A stretch of DNA of 64,000 nucleotides from an uncultured Prevotella sp. GTDB lineage: Bacteria; Bacteroidota; Bacteroidia; Bacteroidales; Bacteroidaceae. Both the position numbers and the translations under genes were made by a program. How positions within the stretch are numbered: position 1 is the first letter of the stretch; every line of letters begins with the position of its first letter. Shown here piece after piece: positions 47,788-55,660 of the stretch. The stretch is from positions 1 through 64,000 of the forward strand of contig USJX01000001.1 in assembly GCA_900555035.1 (NCBI GenBank). The letters are read 5' to 3'. Below the pieces are notes generated by a model. It was not told where the DNA came from, searched no databases, and saw nothing but the letters and a program-made list of their open reading frames with translations.

Positions 47788-48288
47788 ATGTTTCAAGGTT
47801 TAAGAACAAATTCTTTATTCTACGTGCTCGATAAGGGCGAGAACCCGAACTTGCGAATCGGTCAGGTGGTTTCAGTAAGCAATCCTCAGACGAAATATCC
47901 TACCTTTAACAACGGCTTTACTCCTCAGCCTATGGAGACCGTAGTGGACGTTAAGGTGAAGCTGGGTGATGAGGAAGTGGATTTCAAGCAACTGCCAGCA
48001 AACGGACAGATAGCCAACGACAAAAACCTTGTGGTTAGCGACAATAAGGATGCCATGAGTGCAGAGGTGGATGCCATGCTGAGACAATCCAAGGCGATAC
48101 TGGAGAGCGTAGATTACAACAAGAGGGTAGTAGAATCTTGTGAGGGAATGCTACAGCAACTCAACCCCCAGATAGCCAAGGAGAAGGAACAGACCGAGAA
48201 AATCAATAAACTGGAAGGTAAGGTTTCAGGCATTGAGGGCAAGATTGACAAGATGATGGGATGGCTCCAGCAGACCATGAGCAAGTAA
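47788..48288 (+). CDS. Phage protein with C-terminal coiled coil
   Basis: 166 residues. A beta-rich first half (FQGLRTNSLFYVLDKGENPN) precedes a helical coiled second half (KEKEQTEKINKLEGKVSGIE). It may be a trimeric fibre-like or assembly protein in the small structural block. Unknown function. Confidence 0.6.
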   Translation: MFQGLRTNSLFYVLDKGENPNLRIGQVVSVSNPQTKYPTFNNGFTPQPMETVVDVKVKLGDEEVDFKQLPANGQIANDKNLVVSDNKDAMSAEVDAMLRQSKAILESVDYNKRVVESCEGMLQQLNPQIAKEKEQTEKINKLEGKVSGIEGKIDKMMGWLQQTMSK

Positions 48289-48320
48289 TCTCCTATCTAT
48301 TCACTTAAAATCATAAGATT

Positions 48321-48602
48321 ATGGTAATGATTGAGATTACAGAAGATAAGTTCGATGATTTGTATGACAACATCGAGTCTATGCTTGGTTTTGGCAGCAA
48401 GGCTATGTCTTGTCTGAAAAAGATGAAGCAGGAGCGTATGGGTGAGCGTATGCCTGATTATCGTGACGATTGGAGAAGAGAACGTGAGGAACGTGAAGAG
48501 CGTGAGAACAGACGTAGATTCAACAACGTTAACGATGATTGGAACTACCCGAACCGTTATGGTGAAAGAGGTGGTGGCGGCTACAATGGTGGCGGTCGCT
48601 AG
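48321..48602 (+). CDS. Small charged phage protein with Arg/Glu and Gly-rich tail
   Basis: 93 residues. An acidic helix (ITEDKFDDLYDNIESMLGFG) is followed by an Arg/Glu-rich helix (WRREREEREERENRRRF) and a YGERGGGGYNGGGR tail. An ATG at 48327 is an alternative start. Unknown function. Confidence 0.6.
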   Translation: MVMIEITEDKFDDLYDNIESMLGFGSKAMSCLKKMKQERMGERMPDYRDDWRREREEREERENRRRFNNVNDDWNYPNRYGERGGGGYNGGGR

Positions 48603-48669
48603 TGTTTAACTTGGGAGTTTTGGTAGCGACATTTATGTCGTGACCAGACTCCCTTTAATATTCAGCAAT

Positions 48670-49098
48670 ATGGGAAAATGCAGAATGCCATTGGATATGT
48701 ATGACCTCAAACCAGAGGCGATGGTTGCCTATCTCAGATACAATGGCTATCATTTCAGCAAGAAAATGTGCGAGTGGGCGGTTAGCCTGATGTACAAGTA
48801 TGACCCTTCCTCAAAGCGTGATGTAAGTGTCACGTTTTGGGATAAGGAGAAGGTGGATGCCTTGTTGCTTGGTCAGGGAATAGAGGTAAAGAATAAGATA
48901 GGCTACGACCATGTATATGTGGCTAATATGGCGAGGGCAGACTTCTACAAGTCTTCCATCAAGGATGAGGAGCAGCTAGCCCAGTTTATCAAGGATATGG
49001 TGGATGATACCGACCAGAAAGATGGATTTATATTCAACCGATTCTATGCCGACTGCTGCCACAATGGTGTGCCTATCCCTTGGGAAGATGTGCTATGA
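48670..49098 (+). CDS. Conserved phage protein (DUF7841-like)
   Basis: 142 residues from the ATG at 48670; the frame opens at 48640 but the upstream part lies in the intergenic leader. It contains EAMVAYLRYNGYHFSKKMCE and HVYVANMARADFYKSSIKDE, then FNRFYADCCHNGVPIPWEDV, a layout seen in gut-phage proteins near the tail genes. The stop overlaps the next start (ATGA). Function unknown. Confidence 0.62.
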   Translation: MGKCRMPLDMYDLKPEAMVAYLRYNGYHFSKKMCEWAVSLMYKYDPSSKRDVSVTFWDKEKVDALLLGQGIEVKNKIGYDHVYVANMARADFYKSSIKDEEQLAQFIKDMVDDTDQKDGFIFNRFYADCCHNGVPIPWEDVL

Positions 49099-49475
49099 TA
49101 AGAAGAGTAATACAACTTCCGAAGTACGATTGGAGCATAGTATGTTTCATAGGTTATCAGCCATCTGATGCCGATGAGATATGCCATGCTCTTTCAGATA
49201 TTGGCTGCAACGGAAATCCGTTATCGGAAGCATATAAGCATCTGTCTTTGTCGAGTGGAGATAGGGGGCTGACATATTCCAATCTGTCAGAAAGAAGGAG
49301 TGTTCTTGCCATTGGGGAGTGTGAATCAGATGGCAGCACAATCAATACAATAGGTCATGAGCTTCTTCATGTTGTAGCGCATATCTGTGAGCAGGATGGA
49401 ATAGATATGCTAAGCGAGGAACCATGCTATATGATGGGGAGTCTTTGTGAGAGGTTCTTTAAGGTATATGATTAA
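49095..49475 (+). CDS. Small HExxH metallopeptidase-like phage protein
   Basis: 126 residues from the ATG at 49095 (ATGA overlap with the previous stop). INTIGHELLHVVAHICEQDG contains HELLH and a third His (HVVAH), and an EEPCYMMG segment follows. This is the zinc-peptidase signature of a small, possibly minimal enzyme. Substrate unknown. A convergent terminator follows. Confidence 0.68.
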   Translation: MIRRVIQLPKYDWSIVCFIGYQPSDADEICHALSDIGCNGNPLSEAYKHLSLSSGDRGLTYSNLSERRSVLAIGECESDGSTINTIGHELLHVVAHICEQDGIDMLSEEPCYMMGSLCERFFKVYD

Positions 49476-49501
49476 TGTTACTTCTACTTGGTGCATAAGA
49501 A

Positions 49502-49527
49502 AAGGGTGAATCTTTCGACTCACCCTT
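49502..49527. terminator. Terminator between convergent blocks
   Basis: AAGGGTGA (49502-49509) / TCACCCTT (49520-49527). It separates the rightward small-gene block from the leftward tail block. Confidence 0.75.
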
Positions 49528-49552
49528 CTTCTCTTTTTATAAAGCCAGCGAC

Positions 49553-52500
49553 TTAGAGTTCAACATTATTAACAATAATCTCAATGAAATATTTTATGTT
49601 CTGAGATTTATTATAAAATATGACTTGTGTCTGTCCTATATTAATACCAGAGACTATACCTGAGTTTATTGTGGCAACAGATTCATCAAGAGATTTGTAA
49701 TCATTAGAAACCCCTACGATGCTTGTTAAATCTAAAGACTCTCCCCTTTTTATAGTCTTAGGTCTTGTGAATACCACTCTGTCGTGACCTGCCCCAAATC
49801 TATAGGAATATATTATGCCATCTTTAATTTTTGGAATAAAGAAATCTACAGCATATTCATTTATAGTCTTTAATGTCCTTATATACGATTCATAGTCTCC
49901 TAATGTATCAATATTATCACCAACCTTTGATGGAATGTCACAGTTAACCATTATTATAGGATATTTTGAACCATTCAGTGTATAAACATCATCAAAATGA
50001 GTATGTCCACAAATGTAAGCTAGCACATTTACACCATTATCTATAGCGTCATTCAAAATACTATTCAAATCTAATCCGTTACTGTCATGGTCATAAATTG
50101 TATTGTTTCTGCTAAGTCCATAAGTATGACCGGTATATCCAAAAAAGTCAACACTAAGAGGAATATGACCAATAAAAATGACACCAAATCCGTCTGGAAT
50201 ATTCTTTAAAACAACATCTCTTACCCATAGAAGTTGATTATATCCAATACTTGATGTACCTCCATCAACTGTGCATAGATTAACAACCCTAATTTTTGAG
50301 ATATTATTATCGAAGTAATAATACAAATGTCCATTATCTTCTTCATTGTATGATACTCCATATACTCTTTCTTTGTCTACTGTTCCATGATTATATCCAC
50401 CTAAATTCCAAATTTCACTTCTTGTTGCTCCACCTTGTAAGCTCATATCCGTTTGAGTTTTATTGAAATATAATTCGTGATGTGCTATGGAGTAAACAAA
50501 TGGTATCTTTCCTATCTTGAAAAGAGAAAAAATATTGGATAAATCTCGAAGTAGCAAAGACTTGTCTATGTAATTTTCACCACTTACTATATCGCCACAG
50601 TGACCAAGCCAATCCACACCAATATAATCAGCTAACAAAGCTATAGATTTGGCATGAGACTCCATTGTCTCTTTATTTGAATCCCCTATGTACTTGCCTG
50701 GAATATCCCCCATCGTAGGAGCATAGTGTGTATCTGACACAATAGCAAACAAAGAATCTCCAAAACCTCTTTCCTTAGCAATCTTAATCTTTAGCGTCTG
50801 TTCCTCGCTTTGATAACCAGTAGGACTAGATATATACTCTTTGCTCTCCAAATATGATACTCTGTTATTTAGAGTAATAATGTTATGCAAATTCTCAGCA
50901 ATATTCGTCTCATTCTCTGCGTTCTGTTTTTCAATTTCACCAATGCACTTATTAATATTTTCTATTACGGAAAGTTGATTAAAAAAATTGTTTTCAAGTG
51001 ATATTCCGCTTTCTGTAATATCTTCTTCTGTAATAGGCGTAGAATCTGATGACTGAACAGATATTATAATAAATCCATCTTCATCAGGTGTAAAAGTTGA
51101 AGATTTTTGACTAAACCATCCTGTAGTATCTTTTATATATGAGTTGCTCAAGTTATAAAAGCACACCAAAACGTTCATAGTACTATTAGAAACTTTATAT
51201 GTAATGCCTTTGTTTACATATATTTTTTTTGCAAAATATGCTCTTTTGTCATTTTCGCCTTCACCAAAATTTCTATTATAGTATTTACCTACAATCCACT
51301 TTTCTCCTTTTATATTAGAGGAGAACATATTATATCTAAGTGCATCTAATACTTCTGTAGGTTTTGTGGCAAATAAATTACCCTTTATGATAGATACTTG
51401 TGCTTTGTACGAGTTTTCATCAAAAGATTTAAATGGAAATAGCATGACACGAAGTGTTATATTTTCATTATTTACACTATACGATGAGCATGTATCAACT
51501 GTTTTTGAAGAGAGTTTATTATTATCTTTGTATTCATAAACACGAATTTCAGCACCATTTGGTACACCACTAAAGACAAAAGAAAAAACATCTCCTTTTG
51601 TTGCTGTATCAGAATAAATATAGGAGCCATTATTAGCATGAAGTGTTTCTGAAACTTCTACAAAATGTGATTCTATAGGGAACATTCCTTTTTGCATCAT
51701 TAGAGCATTTTGCAAAATAAATCTATTGGCTAATTCTTCCTGTTCAACAGACCTTTTCTTTTCATTTTCAATTAGGTAAGAAATAGAACCCTCTGTGTCT
51801 TTGTCAGAATTTAATAAATCAACTGTTTTGTTCAGTTGATTTATTAAATCATTTTGTGGTATCAAGTTTTCTGACAAAGTATTTTTGCCGTTATATACGA
51901 AAATTCTAAAATTACCTTCTTCTGTAGTACTTTTAGTACAAAAACCATACACATATACAGTCTCAGTTTGCTCTGATTTTACTTCATAGAAATCATATCC
52001 ATTTGTGTCATACGTTGTTCTGCTTAGAGTATCTCCTGAAGCATTAACTTCTCTAACTCTAACGACATAGCTATTATCATAAGAATTTTCAATGTAGTGA
52101 TTAATGGAAATTATATCTCCTTTATGCAAATTTAAGACAATTTCTGTTGTTGAATTATTAAGTATAATTTTTTTTCTCTCAATAATATTCCCTAAAAGAT
52201 TATCTGTATTCAAAAGTGAAGATTGATATAAACTTGTTGATATTGCTTTCTGAGACATCACCTTATCCTCAGCATCGCCTGATTCCTGAGAGATTGATTC
52301 TTTGTCAAATTTCTTTTCAAGTTCATTATTAACTCTAGACTGCTCAGTCTGCATCTTAGAGGTGACATCAGCGGAATTGGCTTTCTTGGCAATCTCAGCA
52401 TCCTGCAAAGTATTCTTGGTTTTCAACTCAGATACATATGATTGTACATCAGTCTTCTCTGCTTTTGTGGAGATAGAGGAGTCTTGTTCCTTATTCTTGG

Positions 52501-52762
52501 CAGCAAGTTCGTCAATAGCACCTTGGGCTGTGACGGCTGTCATGTCACTGGTCTCGTTACTATAAGAGACAGCATTGGCAGTAGAGGCACCACCAGTTGC
52601 GGTGATGTCCTTAATAGCATTCTCTAGCTGATGGGTCTTGTCACCTATCTGTTGGACAGTCTCCTTGTCTCCATCCATGAAGACCTCCCTTGCGGATGCA
52701 AGTTTTCCTTGCTTTGTGGCTGCATGTAGTGTGGCTGTTACATTAATATTATTATCTGACAT
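49553..52762 (-). CDS. Tail spike/fibre with calcineurin-like phosphoesterase domain
   Basis: 1,069 residues. The N-terminal ~200 residues are coiled (REVFMDGDKETVQQIGDKTH, repeated KAxKxDV-type coils). The middle ~200-640 contains carbohydrate-binding-like beta modules. Residues ~670-960 form a metallophosphoesterase: FAIVSDTHY (D677, H679), LGHCGDIVSG, IGHIPLSVDFFG and ICGHTHFDD. The expected GNHE motif reads SIAHHELY, so the asparagine is missing. The C-terminal ~70 residues look like a BIG2-type Ig domain. It probably digests or binds a phosphorylated surface glycan during adsorption. The DNA is visibly AT-richer than its neighbours. Confidence 0.82.
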   Translation of the reverse strand: MSDNNINVTATLHAATKQGKLASAREVFMDGDKETVQQIGDKTHQLENAIKDITATGGASTANAVSYSNETSDMTAVTAQGAIDELAAKNKEQDSSISTKAEKTDVQSYVSELKTKNTLQDAEIAKKANSADVTSKMQTEQSRVNNELEKKFDKESISQESGDAEDKVMSQKAISTSLYQSSLLNTDNLLGNIIERKKIILNNSTTEIVLNLHKGDIISINHYIENSYDNSYVVRVREVNASGDTLSRTTYDTNGYDFYEVKSEQTETVYVYGFCTKSTTEEGNFRIFVYNGKNTLSENLIPQNDLINQLNKTVDLLNSDKDTEGSISYLIENEKKRSVEQEELANRFILQNALMMQKGMFPIESHFVEVSETLHANNGSYIYSDTATKGDVFSFVFSGVPNGAEIRVYEYKDNNKLSSKTVDTCSSYSVNNENITLRVMLFPFKSFDENSYKAQVSIIKGNLFATKPTEVLDALRYNMFSSNIKGEKWIVGKYYNRNFGEGENDKRAYFAKKIYVNKGITYKVSNSTMNVLVCFYNLSNSYIKDTTGWFSQKSSTFTPDEDGFIIISVQSSDSTPITEEDITESGISLENNFFNQLSVIENINKCIGEIEKQNAENETNIAENLHNIITLNNRVSYLESKEYISSPTGYQSEEQTLKIKIAKERGFGDSLFAIVSDTHYAPTMGDIPGKYIGDSNKETMESHAKSIALLADYIGVDWLGHCGDIVSGENYIDKSLLLRDLSNIFSLFKIGKIPFVYSIAHHELYFNKTQTDMSLQGGATRSEIWNLGGYNHGTVDKERVYGVSYNEEDNGHLYYYFDNNISKIRVVNLCTVDGGTSSIGYNQLLWVRDVVLKNIPDGFGVIFIGHIPLSVDFFGYTGHTYGLSRNNTIYDHDSNGLDLNSILNDAIDNGVNVLAYICGHTHFDDVYTLNGSKYPIIMVNCDIPSKVGDNIDTLGDYESYIRTLKTINEYAVDFFIPKIKDGIIYSYRFGAGHDRVVFTRPKTIKRGESLDLTSIVGVSNDYKSLDESVATINSGIVSGINIGQTQVIFYNKSQNIKYFIEIIVNNVEL

Positions 52763-52773
52763 ATCTTTTTATT

Positions 52774-54327
52774 TTACAATATTACTAAATTCCATGTAGC
52801 TTGTGTGAGAGGATTGGCTGTGCGGTATGCCTTGAATGTTCCTAAGCTATTGGTGATAGCCTGAGTAACAGATAAAGGAACGTCAAATCCAGCACTGGTT
52901 ACACGAGTGATTGAGAGATAATTAGGTACTACTAGCCAGATGTAATCATTATCCTTAGTAGTTACTTTTGGATTGAATGATACTCCTGTAGCTGATACCT
53001 TGTTGAGCGTGTTGAGGATTTCTTCGGTCATGGTGGCTGCTGTGTTTCCTCCAAAGTAGCAGAGATAGCGAGTCTGTGATGTACTCTTGCCAGTTCTTCC
53101 TTCCTTGGTTACTGCATACTTGAAGATTTCTCTTGCTCCTTCGATAGGTGTGGATAGAGTTCCACCTGATGATGGAGTCTCTGAGAGATTCTTTGGGGCG
53201 TTGTCGTTAATCTGCTTGCTGATGATGGAAGTATCAGGCACAATGGGTTTGTTGTCGCTTGTTACAGAATAACGAATCTCTGTCTGCATCGTACCTACGT
53301 TCGGGGTGATTGTAAATCCTAAGATGATAGGATAAACCGTATCATTCAGCTTTGCTAGGTTCTCGTCAACGTCCTGAATCAATCCTACTAGATTATCAGG
53401 AAGACCAGTAGCGGCTTGAATTGCTTTGCGAAGCTCTGGGTCGAACTTATCAATCTTCAATGTGCCGCTTGCCAACTTATCATTGGTTACTGAACCATTC
53501 TTGATTTTCTCAGTTGAAACTGCATTGTCGGAAAGTTTGGAGTTGACAATACTCTTATCAACTACCTGTGCTGTGTTGACTGAGTTTTGAGCCATCTTTT
53601 CGTTGGTGACAGAACTGTCCTTAATATTTTTTGTAGCTACTGCATCTACAGATAGCTTTGAATTGACTATACTGCCATCCTTTACCAAAGTTTCATCTAT
53701 CGCTCCTTCTGCAATCTTATCCTTGGTGATAGACTTTCTTGCTACCTTATCCGTTGTTACAGACTCGTTTGCAAGGTGTTTTGTTTCCAATGTTCCTTCA
53801 CGCACTACTCTGCCATCTACTGACTGGTCTCCCAACTTTGTATTGGTGATGGCTTTCTCTTCCACCTTCTCCGTGGTTACGGCTCGGTCGTTGAGTTTCT
53901 CGGTGATGATAGATTCATTCTTAATCTTTTCCGATGTTACTGCATTAGGAGCGATTTTTGAATTATCTACCGATTGGTCATTCAACTTCTCCGTAGTTAC
54001 CGCCTTGTTGTTGATTTTGTCGGTCTCTACGGAAGAGTCGGCAAGTTTGGAGGTTGTGATGTTTGCATCTGCCACCTTGTCTGTGGTTACGGATGCAGCA
54101 TTAAGTTTCTCAGTTGTTACCGATTCATTCTCCAACTTCTCTGTAGTGACGGCTTGGTCGGCAATCTGAGTAGTGTCGAGTTGGTCGGTCTTATTGACCT
54201 TCTCGTCCAGAAGCTCCTTGGTGGATTTGCCTGAACTCTCATCTTTCACGTATCGGGTGTAGGTCAGGGTCTCATCGGCTCTGTCGCTTACGAGCGTATT
54301 ACTATAGTTTACTTTATCTGCTGCCAT
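52774..54327 (-). CDS. Tail fibre protein with ~12-residue repeats
   Basis: 517 residues. Residues ~50-300 are about twenty degenerate 12-residue repeats of the form S-V-T-T-E-K-L-x-D-x-A/S (for example VTTEKLNDQSVDNSKI), typical of trimeric fibre shafts. The C-terminal ~200 residues are a beta-rich head (PIILGFTITPNVGTMQTEIR). Start near the previous fibre gene (1-base gap). It lies between the phosphoesterase spike and a BppU-like protein. Confidence 0.8.
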   Translation of the reverse strand: MAADKVNYSNTLVSDRADETLTYTRYVKDESSGKSTKELLDEKVNKTDQLDTTQIADQAVTTEKLENESVTTEKLNAASVTTDKVADANITTSKLADSSVETDKINNKAVTTEKLNDQSVDNSKIAPNAVTSEKIKNESIITEKLNDRAVTTEKVEEKAITNTKLGDQSVDGRVVREGTLETKHLANESVTTDKVARKSITKDKIAEGAIDETLVKDGSIVNSKLSVDAVATKNIKDSSVTNEKMAQNSVNTAQVVDKSIVNSKLSDNAVSTEKIKNGSVTNDKLASGTLKIDKFDPELRKAIQAATGLPDNLVGLIQDVDENLAKLNDTVYPIILGFTITPNVGTMQTEIRYSVTSDNKPIVPDTSIISKQINDNAPKNLSETPSSGGTLSTPIEGAREIFKYAVTKEGRTGKSTSQTRYLCYFGGNTAATMTEEILNTLNKVSATGVSFNPKVTTKDNDYIWLVVPNYLSITRVTSAGFDVPLSVTQAITNSLGTFKAYRTANPLTQATWNLVIL

Positions 54328-54328
54328 G

Positions 54329-55243
54329 TTACTTTAATTTAGCGTTATATGTATGTTCTCCTGCTTTCAGTTGGTCACTCCAGTAGTAGAAAATGTCACC
54401 AATCTTGGTGGTATTGAACGCTGAGGTGAGTCCTGACTGGGAGAAGATAACTGGAACACGGCTGGCGAACCAGACGTATGGCTTTTCTTGGGTAGTAGTA
54501 ACCGTGATAGACTTATCTACTATGTCACCCACCACCTTGGTGAGGTCTTCCATATTAAACTGGCACATATCCTTGGCTGCGGTGGCTCCGTAATAATAGA
54601 GGTTATCATCGCCATTTGCCATGATGCTGACGTAGCCAGATACGGATGGAATCTCAATCTTGCCATCCTTGTAAACGTCTCTTGTGATGTCGGCTCCATC
54701 CATAACCACCTTCACCAAACCGAGGTTGAATCCTTCGGCTGGGGTAAGCGTTGCCTCGTACTTCTCGCCTAACTTCAATGTGGCAGGAGTAGAGGAGAGG
54801 GTTACATCATCAAGAGAATAGACAAAGGTGCAATCTGACTGGTTCTTGGTGACCATGTAGTAACGGAGGTCGAACATGCCTACCGTCTCGCCTTGGAAAA
54901 CGCCAACAGGAATCTTCACCCTATTGTTGGTCTCCACAATCTGCATGATGTTTCTCTCCACACTCTTCATGGCATAGCCATCGTAGTTCCATGATACGGC
55001 TACATTGTAGTTGCCGATGTCTAGGGTGGATGGGATATTGCACACCAGCACATTATGCTCGATTCCACCGATGGACGTTGGCACGATGATGGAATCATCA
55101 AAACAGCATTGCAGTTCAACCTTGATGTCGGATGCCTTGGTCAGGTCGAAGTCAACCAGTCTGTTGAACTCCTTAGACAAGTCCATCTTCCGCACCAAGA
55201 TATGGAGTTTGAAAGCGTTGCCTTGTACAATCTTATAAATCAT
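54329..55243 (-). CDS. Baseplate/fibre adaptor (BppU-like)
   Basis: 304 residues, beta-rich. An N-terminal domain like phage upper-baseplate proteins (VQGNAFKLHILVRKMDLSK, VLVCNIPSTLDIGNYNVAVS) is followed by an Ig/InlB-like segment (TLKLGEKYEATLTPAEGFN) and a C-terminal beta tail. It probably links the tail to the fibres encoded just downstream. First gene of the tail block, preceded by a phage box promoter. Confidence 0.68.
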   Translation of the reverse strand: MIYKIVQGNAFKLHILVRKMDLSKEFNRLVDFDLTKASDIKVELQCCFDDSIIVPTSIGGIEHNVLVCNIPSTLDIGNYNVAVSWNYDGYAMKSVERNIMQIVETNNRVKIPVGVFQGETVGMFDLRYYMVTKNQSDCTFVYSLDDVTLSSTPATLKLGEKYEATLTPAEGFNLGLVKVVMDGADITRDVYKDGKIEIPSVSGYVSIMANGDDNLYYYGATAAKDMCQFNMEDLTKVVGDIVDKSITVTTTQEKPYVWFASRVPVIFSQSGLTSAFNTTKIGDIFYYWSDQLKAGEHTYNAKLK

Positions 55244-55269
55244 ATTTGATACACATTATTAATAATACG

Positions 55270-55312
55270 CAAAGATAGGTATAATTTTCTCTACCTATCC
55301 TTTATCCGTTAA
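55270..55312 (-). promoter_or_regulatory. Phage box promoter of the tail block
   Basis: On the minus strand TTAACGGATAAA (55301-55312), a 23-base spacer, and TATCTTTG (55270-55277), 27 bases before the ATG at 55243. Confidence 0.85.
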
Positions 55313-55330
55313 CACTTGAACGGAAAAACT

Positions 55331-55636
55331 TTAGATTAAGCCTTTCCATCGTAGGAATTTGCGCTTTCTGCTGAGTTTTCCCTTCTTGCTCTTGCAGTTG
55401 GTATGATATACGCAATCCTTGAATAGGTCTCTAACCTTCATGTCTTTATCTACCAACTTCGTCTTCTTGAATGCTTCAAAATAGGAGCGATTCATAATCA
55501 TCAAGTTGCCCTTCTGCGTAGGGAGGACATAGAAGATGTCACCGTGGTTCTTCTTTGCTGCGAGGTCTGCCTTAGCCGTAGCTTGGCGGTACATGATTTC
55601 GCACTTGATGCGCTTGAAAATGTTTTTTACTTTCAT
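55331..55636 (-). CDS. Small basic phage protein
   Basis: 101 residues, very basic (KVKNIFKRIKCEIMYRQATA, LSRKRKFLRWKGLI). A type common in Bacteroidetes phages next to terminase genes (IKCEIMYRQA-type opening). Unknown function; nucleic-acid or capsid-associated binding is possible. Confidence 0.6.
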   Translation of the reverse strand: MKVKNIFKRIKCEIMYRQATAKADLAAKKNHGDIFYVLPTQKGNLMIMNRSYFEAFKKTKLVDKDMKVRDLFKDCVYHTNCKSKKGKLSRKRKFLRWKGLI

Positions 55637-55660
55637 AATGGTAATTATTAATTATTGATA

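Noticed and set aside
52302..54234. Forward-strand frames opposite the tail fibre genes
   Set aside because: They are antisense shadows of the 12-residue repeat and coiled regions; no start context or family match.
49553..54327. Diversity-generating retroelement acting on the tail fibres
   Set aside because: No reverse transcriptase and no template/variable repeat pair is seen in the window.
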